Origin: Gammaproteobacteria bacterium
GTDB lineage: Bacteria; Pseudomonadota; Gammaproteobacteria; Burkholderiales; Thiobacillaceae
NCBI GenBank assembly: GCA_018820765.1
Contig: JAHJNN010000015.1
Location: 86,764-150,763, forward strand
Direction: 5' to 3'
Length of the DNA: 64,000 nucleotides
Shown: one piece after another, positions 32,757-41,494 of the stretch
Numbering within the stretch: the first letter of the stretch is position 1
Layout of the letters: the number at the start of each line of letters is the position of its first letter
Notes under the pieces: generated by a model
Told to the model about the DNA's origin: nothing
Database searches by the model: none
What the model saw: the letters and a program-made list of their open reading frames with translations, nothing else
Position numbers and translations under genes: made by a program

Positions 32757-34061
32757 TCAGGCCGCGTTCTGCTTGTACTCGACCCACTTGGCGACCTGCT
32801 CGTCCCAGTCGTCGGAACGGAAGTAGGGATTGGAGCGTGGCTCCTTGATCATGTTGGGATCGATCGGGATGTCCATGCCTTCGAGGAAATTGGCCAGCCC
32901 GATGCGCTCGATCATTTCGCCGGTGCGCTCGTGATCCAGCGCGTTTTCGGCGAAGAAGTCGAGGACGTTGCGCGCCAGCTCGTTCAGCTTCTCGAAGTCC
33001 TCGTCGGACTCAAGCTTCATGAACGGAATCACCACGGTGCCCAGGGTGGCGCCGATCTTCAGCACGCCCTTGCCGCCCACCAGGATGGTGACGCCCTTGT
33101 CCTTGCCGGGCAAAAGCCCCCCGGGGATGACGTTCAGGCAGTGCATGCAGCGCACGCAGTTCTTGTTGTCGATGCACAGGGTGTTGCCGTCGCCCAAGCT
33201 GGCAGCGGAGACATGCTCGCTGGCCTTGAACTGGCTGGAGGGCACCACCGTGATGGCCTTGGTCGGACAGCGCCCGACCACGTCGTTGTAGAGGTCGTGC
33301 ATGCCGTGCACCTTGTAGTAGTCCTGCACCTGTTCCTCGTTGACGCGGATGTTGTCGCGCCAGGTGCCGATGGTGGCCATGTCGGAACGCTGGATGGCGT
33401 TGACGCAGTCGTTCGGGCAGCCGGAGAACTTGAACTTGAACTTGTAGGGCAGGGACGGACGGTGCATGTCGTCCAGGTTGTTGTTGATGACGGTGCGCAG
33501 CGCGCGCGCCTCGTCGAAACAGGACATTTCGCAGCGCGCCGAGCCGACGCAGGACATCGAGGTGCGCAGCGCAGGACCGGCGCCGCCGAGGTCGAAGCCC
33601 ATTTCGTTGAGGCCGTCGAATGCCTTCTGCACATTCGCGCTGCTGATGCCCTGGAACATGATGTCGCCCGATTGGCCATGGAAGGCAATCAGGCCGGAGC
33701 CGCCGCTGTCGACCCAGACGTCGCACAGCTTGCGCAACAGGTCGGAGGAGTAGTGCATGCCGGCCGGCGGCTGCACGCGCAGGGTGTGGAATTCGGCCGC
33801 TTCGGGAAACAGCGGCTTGCCGGCCTCGTCCTTCAGTTCGGTAAAGCGCGGAATGATGCCGCCGCCGTAGCCGAACACGCCGACCGTGCCGCCTTTCCAG
33901 AAGCCCTTTCGGGTTTCGTAGGAGGTTTCCAGCTGACCCAGCAGGTCAACCATCATGTCGTTATCTTTGGCCAGACGCTTGAGGCCGCTCACGAAGCTGG
34001 GCCAGGGGCCGCTCTCGAGCTGGTCGAGCATGGGAGTGTCACGGATCGTGCGCGTAGACAT
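32757..34061 (-). CDS. dsrA: Dissimilatory-type siroheme sulfite reductase alpha subunit (DsrA), solitary
   Basis: The 434-residue protein carries the siroheme-[4Fe-4S] ligand set: SCVGSARCEMSC, then FKFKFSGCPNDC about 40 residues later. An inserted ferredoxin domain has CIDNKNCVRCMHCLNVIPGG. The N-terminal (MLDQLESGPWPSFVSGLKRL) and C-terminal parts also match DsrA. In sulfur oxidisers DsrAB runs in reverse, oxidising sulfane sulfur to sulfite, and needs DsrB. No dsrB, dsrC or dsrEFH is nearby, so this is either a second copy or a displaced subunit. The ATG at 34061 follows AAAGGA; the longer open frame upstream is not dsrA-like. Confidence 0.93.
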   Translation of the reverse strand: MSTRTIRDTPMLDQLESGPWPSFVSGLKRLAKDNDMMVDLLGQLETSYETRKGFWKGGTVGVFGYGGGIIPRFTELKDEAGKPLFPEAAEFHTLRVQPPAGMHYSSDLLRKLCDVWVDSGGSGLIAFHGQSGDIMFQGISSANVQKAFDGLNEMGFDLGGAGPALRTSMSCVGSARCEMSCFDEARALRTVINNNLDDMHRPSLPYKFKFKFSGCPNDCVNAIQRSDMATIGTWRDNIRVNEEQVQDYYKVHGMHDLYNDVVGRCPTKAITVVPSSQFKASEHVSAASLGDGNTLCIDNKNCVRCMHCLNVIPGGLLPGKDKGVTILVGGKGVLKIGATLGTVVIPFMKLESDEDFEKLNELARNVLDFFAENALDHERTGEMIERIGLANFLEGMDIPIDPNMIKEPRSNPYFRSDDWDEQVAKWVEYKQNAA

Positions 34062-34177
34062 GGCAGTTCCTTTCAAGAAAATGAAAGACACAACCCAGTC
34101 TAGGCAATACTTGAGTGATTTTCTCGGGATTACGCCAAATGGGTAGGGTGCGGCTCCCCTAAAAGGCGTGCATGGGA

Positions 34178-34873
34178 TCAGACCGCATGCAGGATGATGA
34201 CGCGAATGACCAGATTCCCCTGAAGATCGGTTGCGGCGCATTGACGGGCATCGAGCATGCTGCCGCTGGCCGGCGCCTGGAAACGAAAATCCCCGCCCGC
34301 ACTTGCAGCAGCGTACGCATCGGGCCCGAACAGCGCGCTTAAATCGAACGGGCCGACAGGCGAAGGCCGGCCCAGCAGCGCGCTGGCCAGGGGCGAGAGG
34401 CCGAGTATCTTCCACGCCGGGTCGGCGATCACCACGGCACCGGGCAGCTGCGGCAGGATGCCGCCGCGCGCGCTTTGCGCCAGCGCCAGGCTGGCCTGGA
34501 GGCGGGCCAGCAGTTCCTTGCGGTTGAAGGGCTTGCTGATGAAATCGGTGGCACCGGCCTCGATGCCGCGGATGCGCTCTTCCGGCAGCGACAGGGCGGT
34601 GACCATGATCACCGGCAGGGCGGAAAACTCGGGATCGCGCCGCACCGTCTGGCACACCTCGTAGCCCGTCATGCCAGGCATGCGCACGTCCAGCACCATG
34701 GCGTCCGGTTTTTCCCGCCGCAGGATGTCCAGGGCTTCGGGCCCGCTGCCGGCTTCCAGCACCTGGTATCCGGCGTCCTTGAGGATCAGGCGCAGCAGCT
34801 TCACGTTCGGCGGGGCGTCGTCGACCACCAGGACCGTCGCCCCGACTGCACCAGGCAAACCTTCCTCAGGCAT
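34178..34873 (-). CDS. Response regulator with C-terminal PAS-like domain
   Basis: A complete receiver domain (VLVVDDAPPNVKLL, phosphoacceptor in AMVLDVRMPG, Lys in GATDFISKPF) occupies residues 13-130. The last 100 residues (VVIADPAWKILGLSPLASAL and following) look like a PAS fold rather than a DNA-binding or enzymatic output. It is the last gene of the GH15-kinase-regulator run and overlaps the single-REC gene by 8 nt. Confidence 0.85.
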   Translation of the reverse strand: MPEEGLPGAVGATVLVVDDAPPNVKLLRLILKDAGYQVLEAGSGPEALDILRREKPDAMVLDVRMPGMTGYEVCQTVRRDPEFSALPVIMVTALSLPEERIRGIEAGATDFISKPFNRKELLARLQASLALAQSARGGILPQLPGAVVIADPAWKILGLSPLASALLGRPSPVGPFDLSALFGPDAYAAASAGGDFRFQAPASGSMLDARQCAATDLQGNLVIRVIILHAV

Positions 34874-35264
34874 GGCCGGCCTTCCTGCCTTCCCGGAGGA
34901 AGCGCTCCACCACCTCCGGCAGCCGCCGGGTGTCGATGGGCTTGCTGAGGTAGCCGTCGAAGCCGGCGGCGAGGAAACGGCTCTCGTCGTCCTTCATGGC
35001 CTGGGCCGTGATGGCCAGGGCCGGAATCTGGTCGAACGCCGGATTCGCGCGCACGTGGCGGATCACATCCAGGCCGCTGCCGTCGCCGAGGCGGATGTCG
35101 AGCAGCAGCAGATCGGGTTTTTCGTGCTGCAGCAGGGCCAGGGCCTGTTCCACGCTCACTGCCTCGCTGATGCGATAGCGTCCGCCGCCCAGAACGATGC
35201 GCACCAGCTTGCGGTTGGTGTCGTCGTCCTCGACCAGCAGAATGTGTTTGGCTTGTTCCTGCAT
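34866..35264 (-). CDS. Single-domain response regulator
   Basis: The 132-residue protein is only a receiver domain: ILLVEDDDTNRKL (acidic pair), LLLLDIRLGDGSG (phosphoacceptor) and GFDGYLSKPI (Lys). Such proteins work as phosphate shuttles or sinks, as expected where the neighbouring kinase is followed by several receivers. An earlier in-frame opening extends into the preceding gene and is not used. It lies 8 nt after the two-receiver gene. Confidence 0.9.
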   Translation of the reverse strand: MQEQAKHILLVEDDDTNRKLVRIVLGGGRYRISEAVSVEQALALLQHEKPDLLLLDIRLGDGSGLDVIRHVRANPAFDQIPALAITAQAMKDDESRFLAAGFDGYLSKPIDTRRLPEVVERFLREGRKAGHA

Positions 35265-35272
35265 TTGCGTGC

Positions 35273-36082
35273 TCAGCTTTCTCCGCCGGCTGGTTTTTTC
35301 TGCTTGAACAGCAGGGAGATCGCCGCCAGCAGCCGTTCCTCGACCATTTCGTCCTCCTGGACCAGGACGAATTCGATGTGGTCTTCCGCGCGTGCATGCT
35401 TCTGCGCGCCGAGCCGGCTCAAGGCGAGGACGGGAATGCGGGTGGTCTCGGGCGACGCCCGCAGCCATTCCAGCAGGGCGAAATAGTCCATTCCCCCCGC
35501 CAGGAGGTCGGTCACCACCAGGTCGGGATGGACACGTGCCGCAAGCAGGGCCGCTTCCTCGGGGCCGAGGGCCTGGATCACTTCGTAGTTTTCCTGGGCG
35601 ACGATCATCGCCAGCAGATGCAGTTCTTCGGGGTCGGTGTGCACCACCATCACCCGGTGGCAGGCCCGCTCTTCGTTGCCGCGCGAAACACAGCGCTTCA
35701 GGGCGTGGAGCAAGGCTTTGCGTTCCACCGGCTTGACCAGGTAACCCGAGGCGCCCAGCCGGAACCCCAGCGTCTGCTGGTCCAGCACGGAGACGATCAC
35801 CACCGGGATATCGCGGGTGCGGGGCGAGGCCTTGAGCTCGGCCAGCACCTCCCAGCCGTCGCGGTCGGGCAGCAGGATGTCCAGGGTGATCGCCTTCGGA
35901 CGGCAGCGGCCGGCCAGTTCCAGAGCCGTGATGCCATTGGCGGCGAGCAGCACCTCGTAGCCGGCCCGGGTGAGGCTGAGCGACAGCAGTTTTGCGGCCT
36001 GCGGGTTGTCTTCCACCACCAGGATGGTGTTGGCCGGATCCGGGCATGGCCTGCGGTCTGTCGCGTGGTTTCCCGTGCCCAT
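35273..36082 (-). CDS. Tandem receiver protein with degenerate second REC
   Basis: Two receiver domains in 269 residues. The first is complete (ILVVEDNPQ, AITLDILLPD, SGYLVKPV). The second starts VMVVHTDPEE, so one acidic residue of the pair is replaced; it keeps an Asp in LVVTDLLAGG, but its C-terminal Lys is missing (EFVLVQED). The second domain is probably a dimerisation or sensing module. The ATG at 36082 has an AGGGAAG site and the gene comes 1 nt after the kinase, indicating tight coupling. Confidence 0.88.
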   Translation of the reverse strand: MGTGNHATDRRPCPDPANTILVVEDNPQAAKLLSLSLTRAGYEVLLAANGITALELAGRCRPKAITLDILLPDRDGWEVLAELKASPRTRDIPVVIVSVLDQQTLGFRLGASGYLVKPVERKALLHALKRCVSRGNEERACHRVMVVHTDPEELHLLAMIVAQENYEVIQALGPEEAALLAARVHPDLVVTDLLAGGMDYFALLEWLRASPETTRIPVLALSRLGAQKHARAEDHIEFVLVQEDEMVEERLLAAISLLFKQKKPAGGES

Positions 36083-36083
36083 T

Positions 36084-37376
36084 TCAGCTTCCCTGAGTGT
36101 GGGGGGTGGGTGAATTCTTATTGTTGTTCGGAGGCTGCAGGGGAAGCAGGACGTGGAATACGCTGCCCGTCCCGAACTGGCTCTCCAGCCAGATGCGTCC
36201 GCCATGCGCCTCCACCAGACGTTTGGAGAGCGCGAGTCCCAGCCCGGTGCCTTCGTGACGCCGGGCGTGCGAGGCATCCACCTGGCTGAATTCGACGAAA
36301 ATGCGCTCCATGTCTTCGGGCCGGATGCCGATGCCGGTGTCGGCGATGGCCAGGTGCAGCTGGCCGTCCTCGATCGCGGCGGTGACGGTCACCCCGCCGC
36401 GATCGGTGAATTTCACTGCGTTCGACAGCAGATTGAACAGGACCTGTTTGAGACGGATCTGGTCGGCGCTGATCAACCCGAGGTCGGGCGGCAGGTTCAG
36501 CCGGACGACTATTCCCTTCTTCTCGGCGGCGCCGCGCAGGGCGGTGACGGCCTCGCGCACGGTCTGGGCGATCGGGAAGCTTTCGTAGAAGAGTTCAAGC
36601 CGGCCCGCCTCCACCTTGGCGAGGTCGAGCACGTCGTTGATCAGGCGCAGCAACAGCTGGCCGGCGTTGTTGACGTCGCCCAGGTATTCCACCTGTTCGG
36701 CGTTGAGCGGGCCCGGGATCTGATCCTGCAGCACCTCGGTGAAGCCGATGATGGCGTTGAGCGGGGTGCGAAACTCGTGCGACATGTTGGCCAGGAACTG
36801 GCTCTTGGCGGTGCTGGCCGCCTCGATCTGGTTGTTGAGCGCCTGCAGCTTCTCCATGGTGTTCGTGTAATGCACCATGTAGCTCTGGATGCCCAGCTGC
36901 ATGTCCAGGTTCATGATCTTGTCGAGGGCGAGGATATGCGCCACCACGGCCTGTGCGTCGTCGCAGTAGCGCTCGAGGATCATCGGATAGAGGATGCGGT
37001 GGTAAAGCTGAAAGGCGCCGATGAACCAGTGCGGTTCCAGATGGATGGCGTTGTGGATGAAGCCGATACGCCAGCGGCGGTCGAAATAGGCGGCGTCGTA
37101 GGGGCCTTCCACCGCCTGCATCAGATAGGCTTTTTGCGCTTCCTTGAGGCGCGAGATCATGCCCTCGTCCTTGAATACCGCGCGGGTCTCCGTGTAGTTC
37201 AGCAGATGCTGGTAGAACGCTTCGGAGATATCGGTCAGCCGCGTCTGGAACAGATCCACCAGATCCTTGAGCAAGGCGGCATCGCCTTCGTCGAACAGCA
37301 GGAAACTCAACTGGCGGGTACGCGCAGCGTCGTCGTAAACCGGCGGAATCACGTCTCCGTAAGTGGGTTCGGCCAT
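36084..37376 (-). CDS. Globin-coupled histidine kinase (protoglobin sensor)
   Basis: Residues about 20-175 form a protoglobin sensor: FYQHLLNYTETRAVF and RIGFIHNAIHLEPHWFIGAF, with His108 the likely proximal heme ligand. A short coiled coil leads to a HisKA domain with phosphorylated His200 in ANMSHEFRTPLNAIIGF, then a HATPase_c domain with N box LFNLLSNAVKF, DTGIGI and GTGLGL. There are no membrane helices, so it senses O2, CO, NO or redox state in the cytoplasm. It sits 4 nt after the GH15 gene and just before three receivers, which are its probable targets. Confidence 0.92.
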   Translation of the reverse strand: MAEPTYGDVIPPVYDDAARTRQLSFLLFDEGDAALLKDLVDLFQTRLTDISEAFYQHLLNYTETRAVFKDEGMISRLKEAQKAYLMQAVEGPYDAAYFDRRWRIGFIHNAIHLEPHWFIGAFQLYHRILYPMILERYCDDAQAVVAHILALDKIMNLDMQLGIQSYMVHYTNTMEKLQALNNQIEAASTAKSQFLANMSHEFRTPLNAIIGFTEVLQDQIPGPLNAEQVEYLGDVNNAGQLLLRLINDVLDLAKVEAGRLELFYESFPIAQTVREAVTALRGAAEKKGIVVRLNLPPDLGLISADQIRLKQVLFNLLSNAVKFTDRGGVTVTAAIEDGQLHLAIADTGIGIRPEDMERIFVEFSQVDASHARRHEGTGLGLALSKRLVEAHGGRIWLESQFGTGSVFHVLLPLQPPNNNKNSPTPHTQGS

Positions 37377-37380
37377 GCTG

Positions 37381-39429
37381 TCATCTCCCGTCCGTCGCGG
37401 CCATCGCGGTGTGGCGCCCGGGTTGCACGCCTTTTTCCGGGCCGCCCAGCGCCGCCTGCTTCTCAGCGTAGTCCAGCATCGCCGCCACCAGCGTGCCGTG
37501 GCTCCAGGTAAGGGGGGAAACCGACAGAAACTCGCCCGTCAACGGATGCACCTGCTCCGGCATCACCCCGGAAGGCAAGGTCTGCTCGGCCGCCCAGACC
37601 AGCAGCGGCACGGCCCGCTGCAGTTCCTTGCGGCTGCGGGCCGCCGCGATGCGGTACTGGGCGAGCCACAGGGTGCACACGCTCCAGGGGTTGCCCGGCA
37701 CGCCTTCGCGCACCAGCGCACGCTGGTAGCCGTCGTTTTCGTAGCGCGCCAGGCCGCCGCTGCCCGCCTGCACCCACAGGCGCTGCTCCACCGCCTGGGC
37801 GGTGCTCACCATGCGCGGGTCGAGCGGGTCGTAGCCGCCGAAGATCACCAGCCCCAGCAGACTGGAATCCACTGTTGCATCCCGGGTCTGCACGCCGTTC
37901 TCGACCACGATGCCGCGTGCGTAACGGCCTTCCCGCGGGCAATAGAGGTGGCGGTCGATGGCGGTCTTCATGTCCTGCGCCCCGCTCAGGCAGGCATCGG
38001 CCCGCGCCTCGTCCTGGAACAGGGTCGCCAGCTCCGCCGCCGCGCGCAGACCGGCGATGACGGTGGCGGCGGTATAGGTGAAGACGCCACGCCGTTCCTC
38101 CCACAGGTCGTAACCGGGCAGCGGCAGGCCGGTCCTGTCGTCGCGAAAGTTCAGCAGAAAATCGGCCGCCTGCTCGACGAATGGACTGTAGAGGGGACGG
38201 ATCGCCTCGATGTCGCGGTGCACCGTGTAGTGGTGCCAGATCGCCCAGATCACCAGGGCGGTCTCGTCCTCCTGGATGGGGAACACCATTTCCTCGCCCT
38301 CCAGCCAGGGTTGCCAGGAGCTGCCCACCGAACCGTCGGGGTTGTACTTGTGCATCAGGAAGCCGGTTTCGGCCAGGATGCTGGCCGAATAACTGTAGCC
38401 GGCCGCTTTCTCGGTGCAGAATTCCAGGAACTGCCGGCTCAGGCTGCCGTAGCCCGCGCGGTCCAGCGCCTGGGCGACGATGGCGCCGTCGCGCGGCCAC
38501 ATGTAGCTGTAAGTGTCCTGGTTGAACTGGCGGATGTCGGTGTCGTTGGCCGCCAGCACCGCGCCGCCGCGGTCGATCTGGGTGCGCAGGATGAGCAGGC
38601 TGCGCCGGTAGCGCTCGACCAGCAGGTCGGGCAGGCCGGGAAAGGTGCGCGTCCCCGCGCTGATCCAGTGGCGCCAATAGTCGATGTTGCGCGCGATCAG
38701 ACGCTCGGGGCCGGTGCGGGTGACGAAGTGGTGCAATGCCTCCACCGCGCGGTAGCTTTCGCCCACGGCCATCCAGTAATGGCAGACCGCTTCCTGGCCG
38801 GGGGCGATCGACAGCGGAATCCCGATCACCGAATCCACCGCCCCCTGTGCGATCGGGTTGCCGCCCAGTTCGCCGTCCTCGGCATCGCGCCAGGTGCCTT
38901 CCAGGCCCCGGTGGCGCTTGTTGCCGGTGGCAAAGGCGCTCACGCCCAGGGCCGTCTCGGTGGCGCAGCTCATCATGAAATAGCGGGGGCCTTTGTAATG
39001 CACCAGGCAGGCGTTGCGGGGATCGAAGAACACCGTATCGCCGATCTCGTTTTCCAGGGCGTTGATGTCGGCATGGAAAAACAGGCGCGGCTCCAGCAGG
39101 CTTCCGGACAGGTTCTGCACCCGTACCTGCCGCAGCAGGATGTTCTTCTCGTAATCGACCGCATCGTTGAAGTGGAGCCGCAGCGGCAGGCGGGGATGGG
39201 ATGCCGTCACCGCGGTGACCAGGGTGTCCGGCACATAGGCCCGCTCCAGCGTCCAGTGGTCGCGATCGAGCCAGGAGAACGCCCCGTCCAGCCACACGCC
39301 GAAGCGCCAGGGATAGCCCAGCGCATGGTTTTCCTTGCCGACCCGAGGGTAATAGAAATCCCGGATCTGGTAGTCCAGATCGAAGCTGGCGAGCAGGGTG
39401 CCATTGCCGATGGGCAGATCGCGCGGCAT
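37381..39429 (-). CDS. GH15 glucoamylase/trehalase-type glycoside hydrolase
   Basis: A 682-residue protein with the N-terminal beta-sandwich (MPRDLPIGNGTLLASFDLDY, RDFYYPRVG) and (alpha/alpha)6 barrel of family GH15. Catalytic-region motifs are YSYMWPRDGAIVAQAL, LPGYDLWEERRGVFTYT with the general acid Glu, and SGVMPEQVHPLTGE with the base Glu. There is no signal peptide, so it acts inside the cell on alpha-glucans such as glycogen or trehalose. It leads the kinase-regulator operon; a glucosidase as first gene there is unusual. Substrate cannot be fixed from sequence. Confidence 0.93.
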   Translation of the reverse strand: MPRDLPIGNGTLLASFDLDYQIRDFYYPRVGKENHALGYPWRFGVWLDGAFSWLDRDHWTLERAYVPDTLVTAVTASHPRLPLRLHFNDAVDYEKNILLRQVRVQNLSGSLLEPRLFFHADINALENEIGDTVFFDPRNACLVHYKGPRYFMMSCATETALGVSAFATGNKRHRGLEGTWRDAEDGELGGNPIAQGAVDSVIGIPLSIAPGQEAVCHYWMAVGESYRAVEALHHFVTRTGPERLIARNIDYWRHWISAGTRTFPGLPDLLVERYRRSLLILRTQIDRGGAVLAANDTDIRQFNQDTYSYMWPRDGAIVAQALDRAGYGSLSRQFLEFCTEKAAGYSYSASILAETGFLMHKYNPDGSVGSSWQPWLEGEEMVFPIQEDETALVIWAIWHHYTVHRDIEAIRPLYSPFVEQAADFLLNFRDDRTGLPLPGYDLWEERRGVFTYTAATVIAGLRAAAELATLFQDEARADACLSGAQDMKTAIDRHLYCPREGRYARGIVVENGVQTRDATVDSSLLGLVIFGGYDPLDPRMVSTAQAVEQRLWVQAGSGGLARYENDGYQRALVREGVPGNPWSVCTLWLAQYRIAAARSRKELQRAVPLLVWAAEQTLPSGVMPEQVHPLTGEFLSVSPLTWSHGTLVAAMLDYAEKQAALGGPEKGVQPGRHTAMAATDGR

Positions 39430-39558
39430 GCGTTCTCATCCCCTTTGTCCGATTCATCCATCATAGACAAGCGATGCGGCCGCCCCTCCGCCGCAACGCC
39501 CGGCTTATTCCGGACATTTAGAAATTCGGGCCGATCCTGCCCGTGTGGATCCGCTCCC

Positions 39559-39586
39559 TTGCCTTTTGATTATGGAATGCTATAAA
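39559..39586 (+). promoter_or_regulatory. Sigma-70-like promoter for the CHRD-like gene
   Basis: TTGCCT (39559-39564), a 16-bp spacer and TATAAA (39581-39586) lie 28 bp before the start at 39615, with AAGGGG as ribosome site in between. The 39430-39614 space separates this gene from the divergent GH15 operon. Confidence 0.55.
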
Positions 39587-39614
39587 CCGGTCCCCACCAG
39601 CTTTCAAGGGGTAA

Positions 39615-40019
39615 ATGATGCGTAAATCGATCGTGATACTGATGCTTGGCGGGCTGTTTTCCAGTGCCGCACTGGCCCTTGACGATGTCGTTACGGTCAA
39701 GTTCGAAGCGCTGAACAATTCGGGGCAAACCGGCACCGCAACCCTGACGCCGCAAGGAAACACGACCCGGGTTGTGATCGAGTTGCTCAACGCGCCGACC
39801 AACGTTGCCCAGCCCGCACACATCCATATGGGAACCTGCAACAAGCTGGACAAGGCGCCGAAGTGGAATCTGGAAGCCGTCAAGGGCGGGCGATCCACCA
39901 CCACGGTTCCGGTGTCGCTGGACACCATCCTGAAAGACAAGACGGCGATCAATATCCACAAGAGCGCGGCAGAGGCGCAGGTGTATGTTTCCTGCGGAAA
40001 CATCGTCGGGTTGATGTAA
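39615..40019 (+). CDS. Secreted CHRD-like/small beta protein
   Basis: The 134-residue protein has a signal peptide ending ALA (about residue 22) and a beta-rich body with AHIHMGTC and VYVSCGN. The AHIHxGxC pattern is seen in CHRD and SOD-like periplasmic folds; the cysteines may pair. A tandem ATGATG start leaves one residue of ambiguity. Function unknown. Confidence 0.7.
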   Translation: MMRKSIVILMLGGLFSSAALALDDVVTVKFEALNNSGQTGTATLTPQGNTTRVVIELLNAPTNVAQPAHIHMGTCNKLDKAPKWNLEAVKGGRSTTTVPVSLDTILKDKTAINIHKSAAEAQVYVSCGNIVGLM

Positions 40020-40073
40020 CGGTTCGCTGGATGTCGCCGCAATGCGGCGGGAGGCCATGCCTCCGGGCGCCGC

Positions 40074-40808
40074 TTACCGGCTCACGGCAAGCTGGTTGAT
40101 CACCTTGTCCACGGCGAACAGGCACCAGGCGTCCTGTTCGGCGCGATCTTTTTCGGTCTGGGTGGCGACCAGCCCGTCCAGGGTGACCACGTAGTTGTGC
40201 GTATGGACGCGGATCTGCTCGGGATGGGGAATCATCGGGTCCATTTCCAGCACCAGCGACAGGGCGTCGCTCACTTCATCGTCGTTGTCCTGTTCCGGCG
40301 GCAACACTTCCAGAGCGTCCACCACGTCGCGGCAGCCCGGCACCCACCACGCCAGCACACCGACCATGCGCTTGTGGGACAGGCTGATGGCCCAGCCGTC
40401 CAGCGTCACCACGCCGTCCCTGACCGAGACCAGGATGTCGCCGCTGGCGTCCTCGCCCGCGGCTTCCTGCAAGGTGACGGTCTGCCCCTTCTTGACCACG
40501 CGCAGCGTGCAGTTGGTCAATTCGCGGGCGTCGAGCAGCAGGCTTTCCAGGACATCGAGAATTGCGCCGTCGCCCTTGCGTTCCGCGGGCGCCACATGCA
40601 GACGGTCGACCAGCCCGCGCACGTCCGGCGCCGCCCCGGCAATTTCAAGCGCGCGCTTTTTCGCCGCCACGCTCCCCACTTCGCCTTCCAGGATCAGGGC
40701 ATGGTCATCGGCCAGGTCGAGCTGGATGGGCCAGCGATGCAGATTGATGAGCGGTTCGCGCTCGAGTGCTGCCCGCACCGATTTGAGGATGGGATTTCCG
40801 TTTTGCAT
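40074..40808 (-). CDS. Multi-BON-domain protein
   Basis: The 244-residue protein is built from about three BON-like alpha/beta units: IQLDLADDHALILEGEVGS and LVSVRDGVVTLDGWAISLSH each follow the strand-turn-strand form, and the C-terminal part has VHTHNYVVTLDGLV. BON proteins bind lipid or are associated with osmotic stress; here there is no signal peptide, so it appears cytoplasmic. The ATG at 40808 follows GGGGAGG. The longer upstream frame lacks a ribosome site. Confidence 0.8.
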   Translation of the reverse strand: MQNGNPILKSVRAALEREPLINLHRWPIQLDLADDHALILEGEVGSVAAKKRALEIAGAAPDVRGLVDRLHVAPAERKGDGAILDVLESLLLDARELTNCTLRVVKKGQTVTLQEAAGEDASGDILVSVRDGVVTLDGWAISLSHKRMVGVLAWWVPGCRDVVDALEVLPPEQDNDDEVSDALSLVLEMDPMIPHPEQIRVHTHNYVVTLDGLVATQTEKDRAEQDAWCLFAVDKVINQLAVSR

Positions 40809-40932
40809 GTCGGGCACCTCCCCGTTCAACATAGCACACCGGCTATTCCGAAATCTGCGCCGCCAGCGCAGTTCTGGATTGGTGTCGGCACCAAGAGGAC
40901 ATGGCATGGCAAACCGCGCCGGGGGAGGCTGA

Positions 40933-41205
40933 ATGATCCCGATCCATGATCTGCTCTCGCGCATCCGCTGGGATGCGGATTTCGCCCGTGGCCGCTTCGT
41001 CATCGGCTACTGGGACCGGATGGCGGCCGGGGTGCTGCACGCCGATCTGCGCGAGATCACCTGGAACGCCGACAACCCGGCTTTCTTCGACCTGGTGGAC
41101 GAGGCGGGCAGGGTACACAGCATCCCGTTCCACCGGGTGAGGGAAGTGTGGCGGAACGGCCGCCTGATCTGGCAGCGCCACCCGGCGCACGACGTCCCGG
41201 CGTAA
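40933..41205 (+). CDS. DUF504-family small protein
   Basis: This 90-residue protein (IHDLLSRIRWD, GRFVIGYWDRM, IPFHRVREVWRNGRLIWQR) matches DUF504, whose members are often found near RNA-repair or phosphate-handling genes in archaea and bacteria; role unknown. GGGGGAGG precedes the ATG. It is divergent from the BON gene. Confidence 0.8.
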   Translation: MIPIHDLLSRIRWDADFARGRFVIGYWDRMAAGVLHADLREITWNADNPAFFDLVDEAGRVHSIPFHRVREVWRNGRLIWQRHPAHDVPA

Positions 41206-41269
41206 TCCTGCATTGAGTCGGGCCCCTCAGGCGGTCACCGCCGCGGTGGGCGCTGACGGTACACAATAT

Positions 41270-41301
41270 CTATTTCAATAACTTTTCTATTTCAATAACT
41301 T
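41270..41301. repeat. Two direct 15-bp AT-rich repeats
   Basis: CTATTTCAATAACTT occurs twice with a 17-bp period in the 289-bp space before the binding-protein gene. The spacing of about 1.5 helical turns is unusual for one dimer on one face. Otherwise the space shows only AT-rich sequence and no gene. Confidence 0.9.
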
Positions 41302-41494
41302 GCCATCTATTTTTTAATCCGTTTCGAGGATGGTTGTTGTTGCCTTGAGCACCAAGCCCCCCCATGTGTGCGTGACAATCCATCTGCGCAGGACAGGGGG
41401 AACCAGCGAACAGGTTGGATTGGCCCATACAGAAAAATCAGGAAGTGTCGATATGTCTGGGATAACACCAATCCTGTGGCAAGCACGATTTAGA

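Noticed and set aside
32757..34655. N-terminal extension of DsrA up to 34655.
   Set aside because: The added residues are unlike DsrA, overlap the regulator gene in another frame, and the ATG at 34061 has a good ribosome site and a family-like N-terminus.
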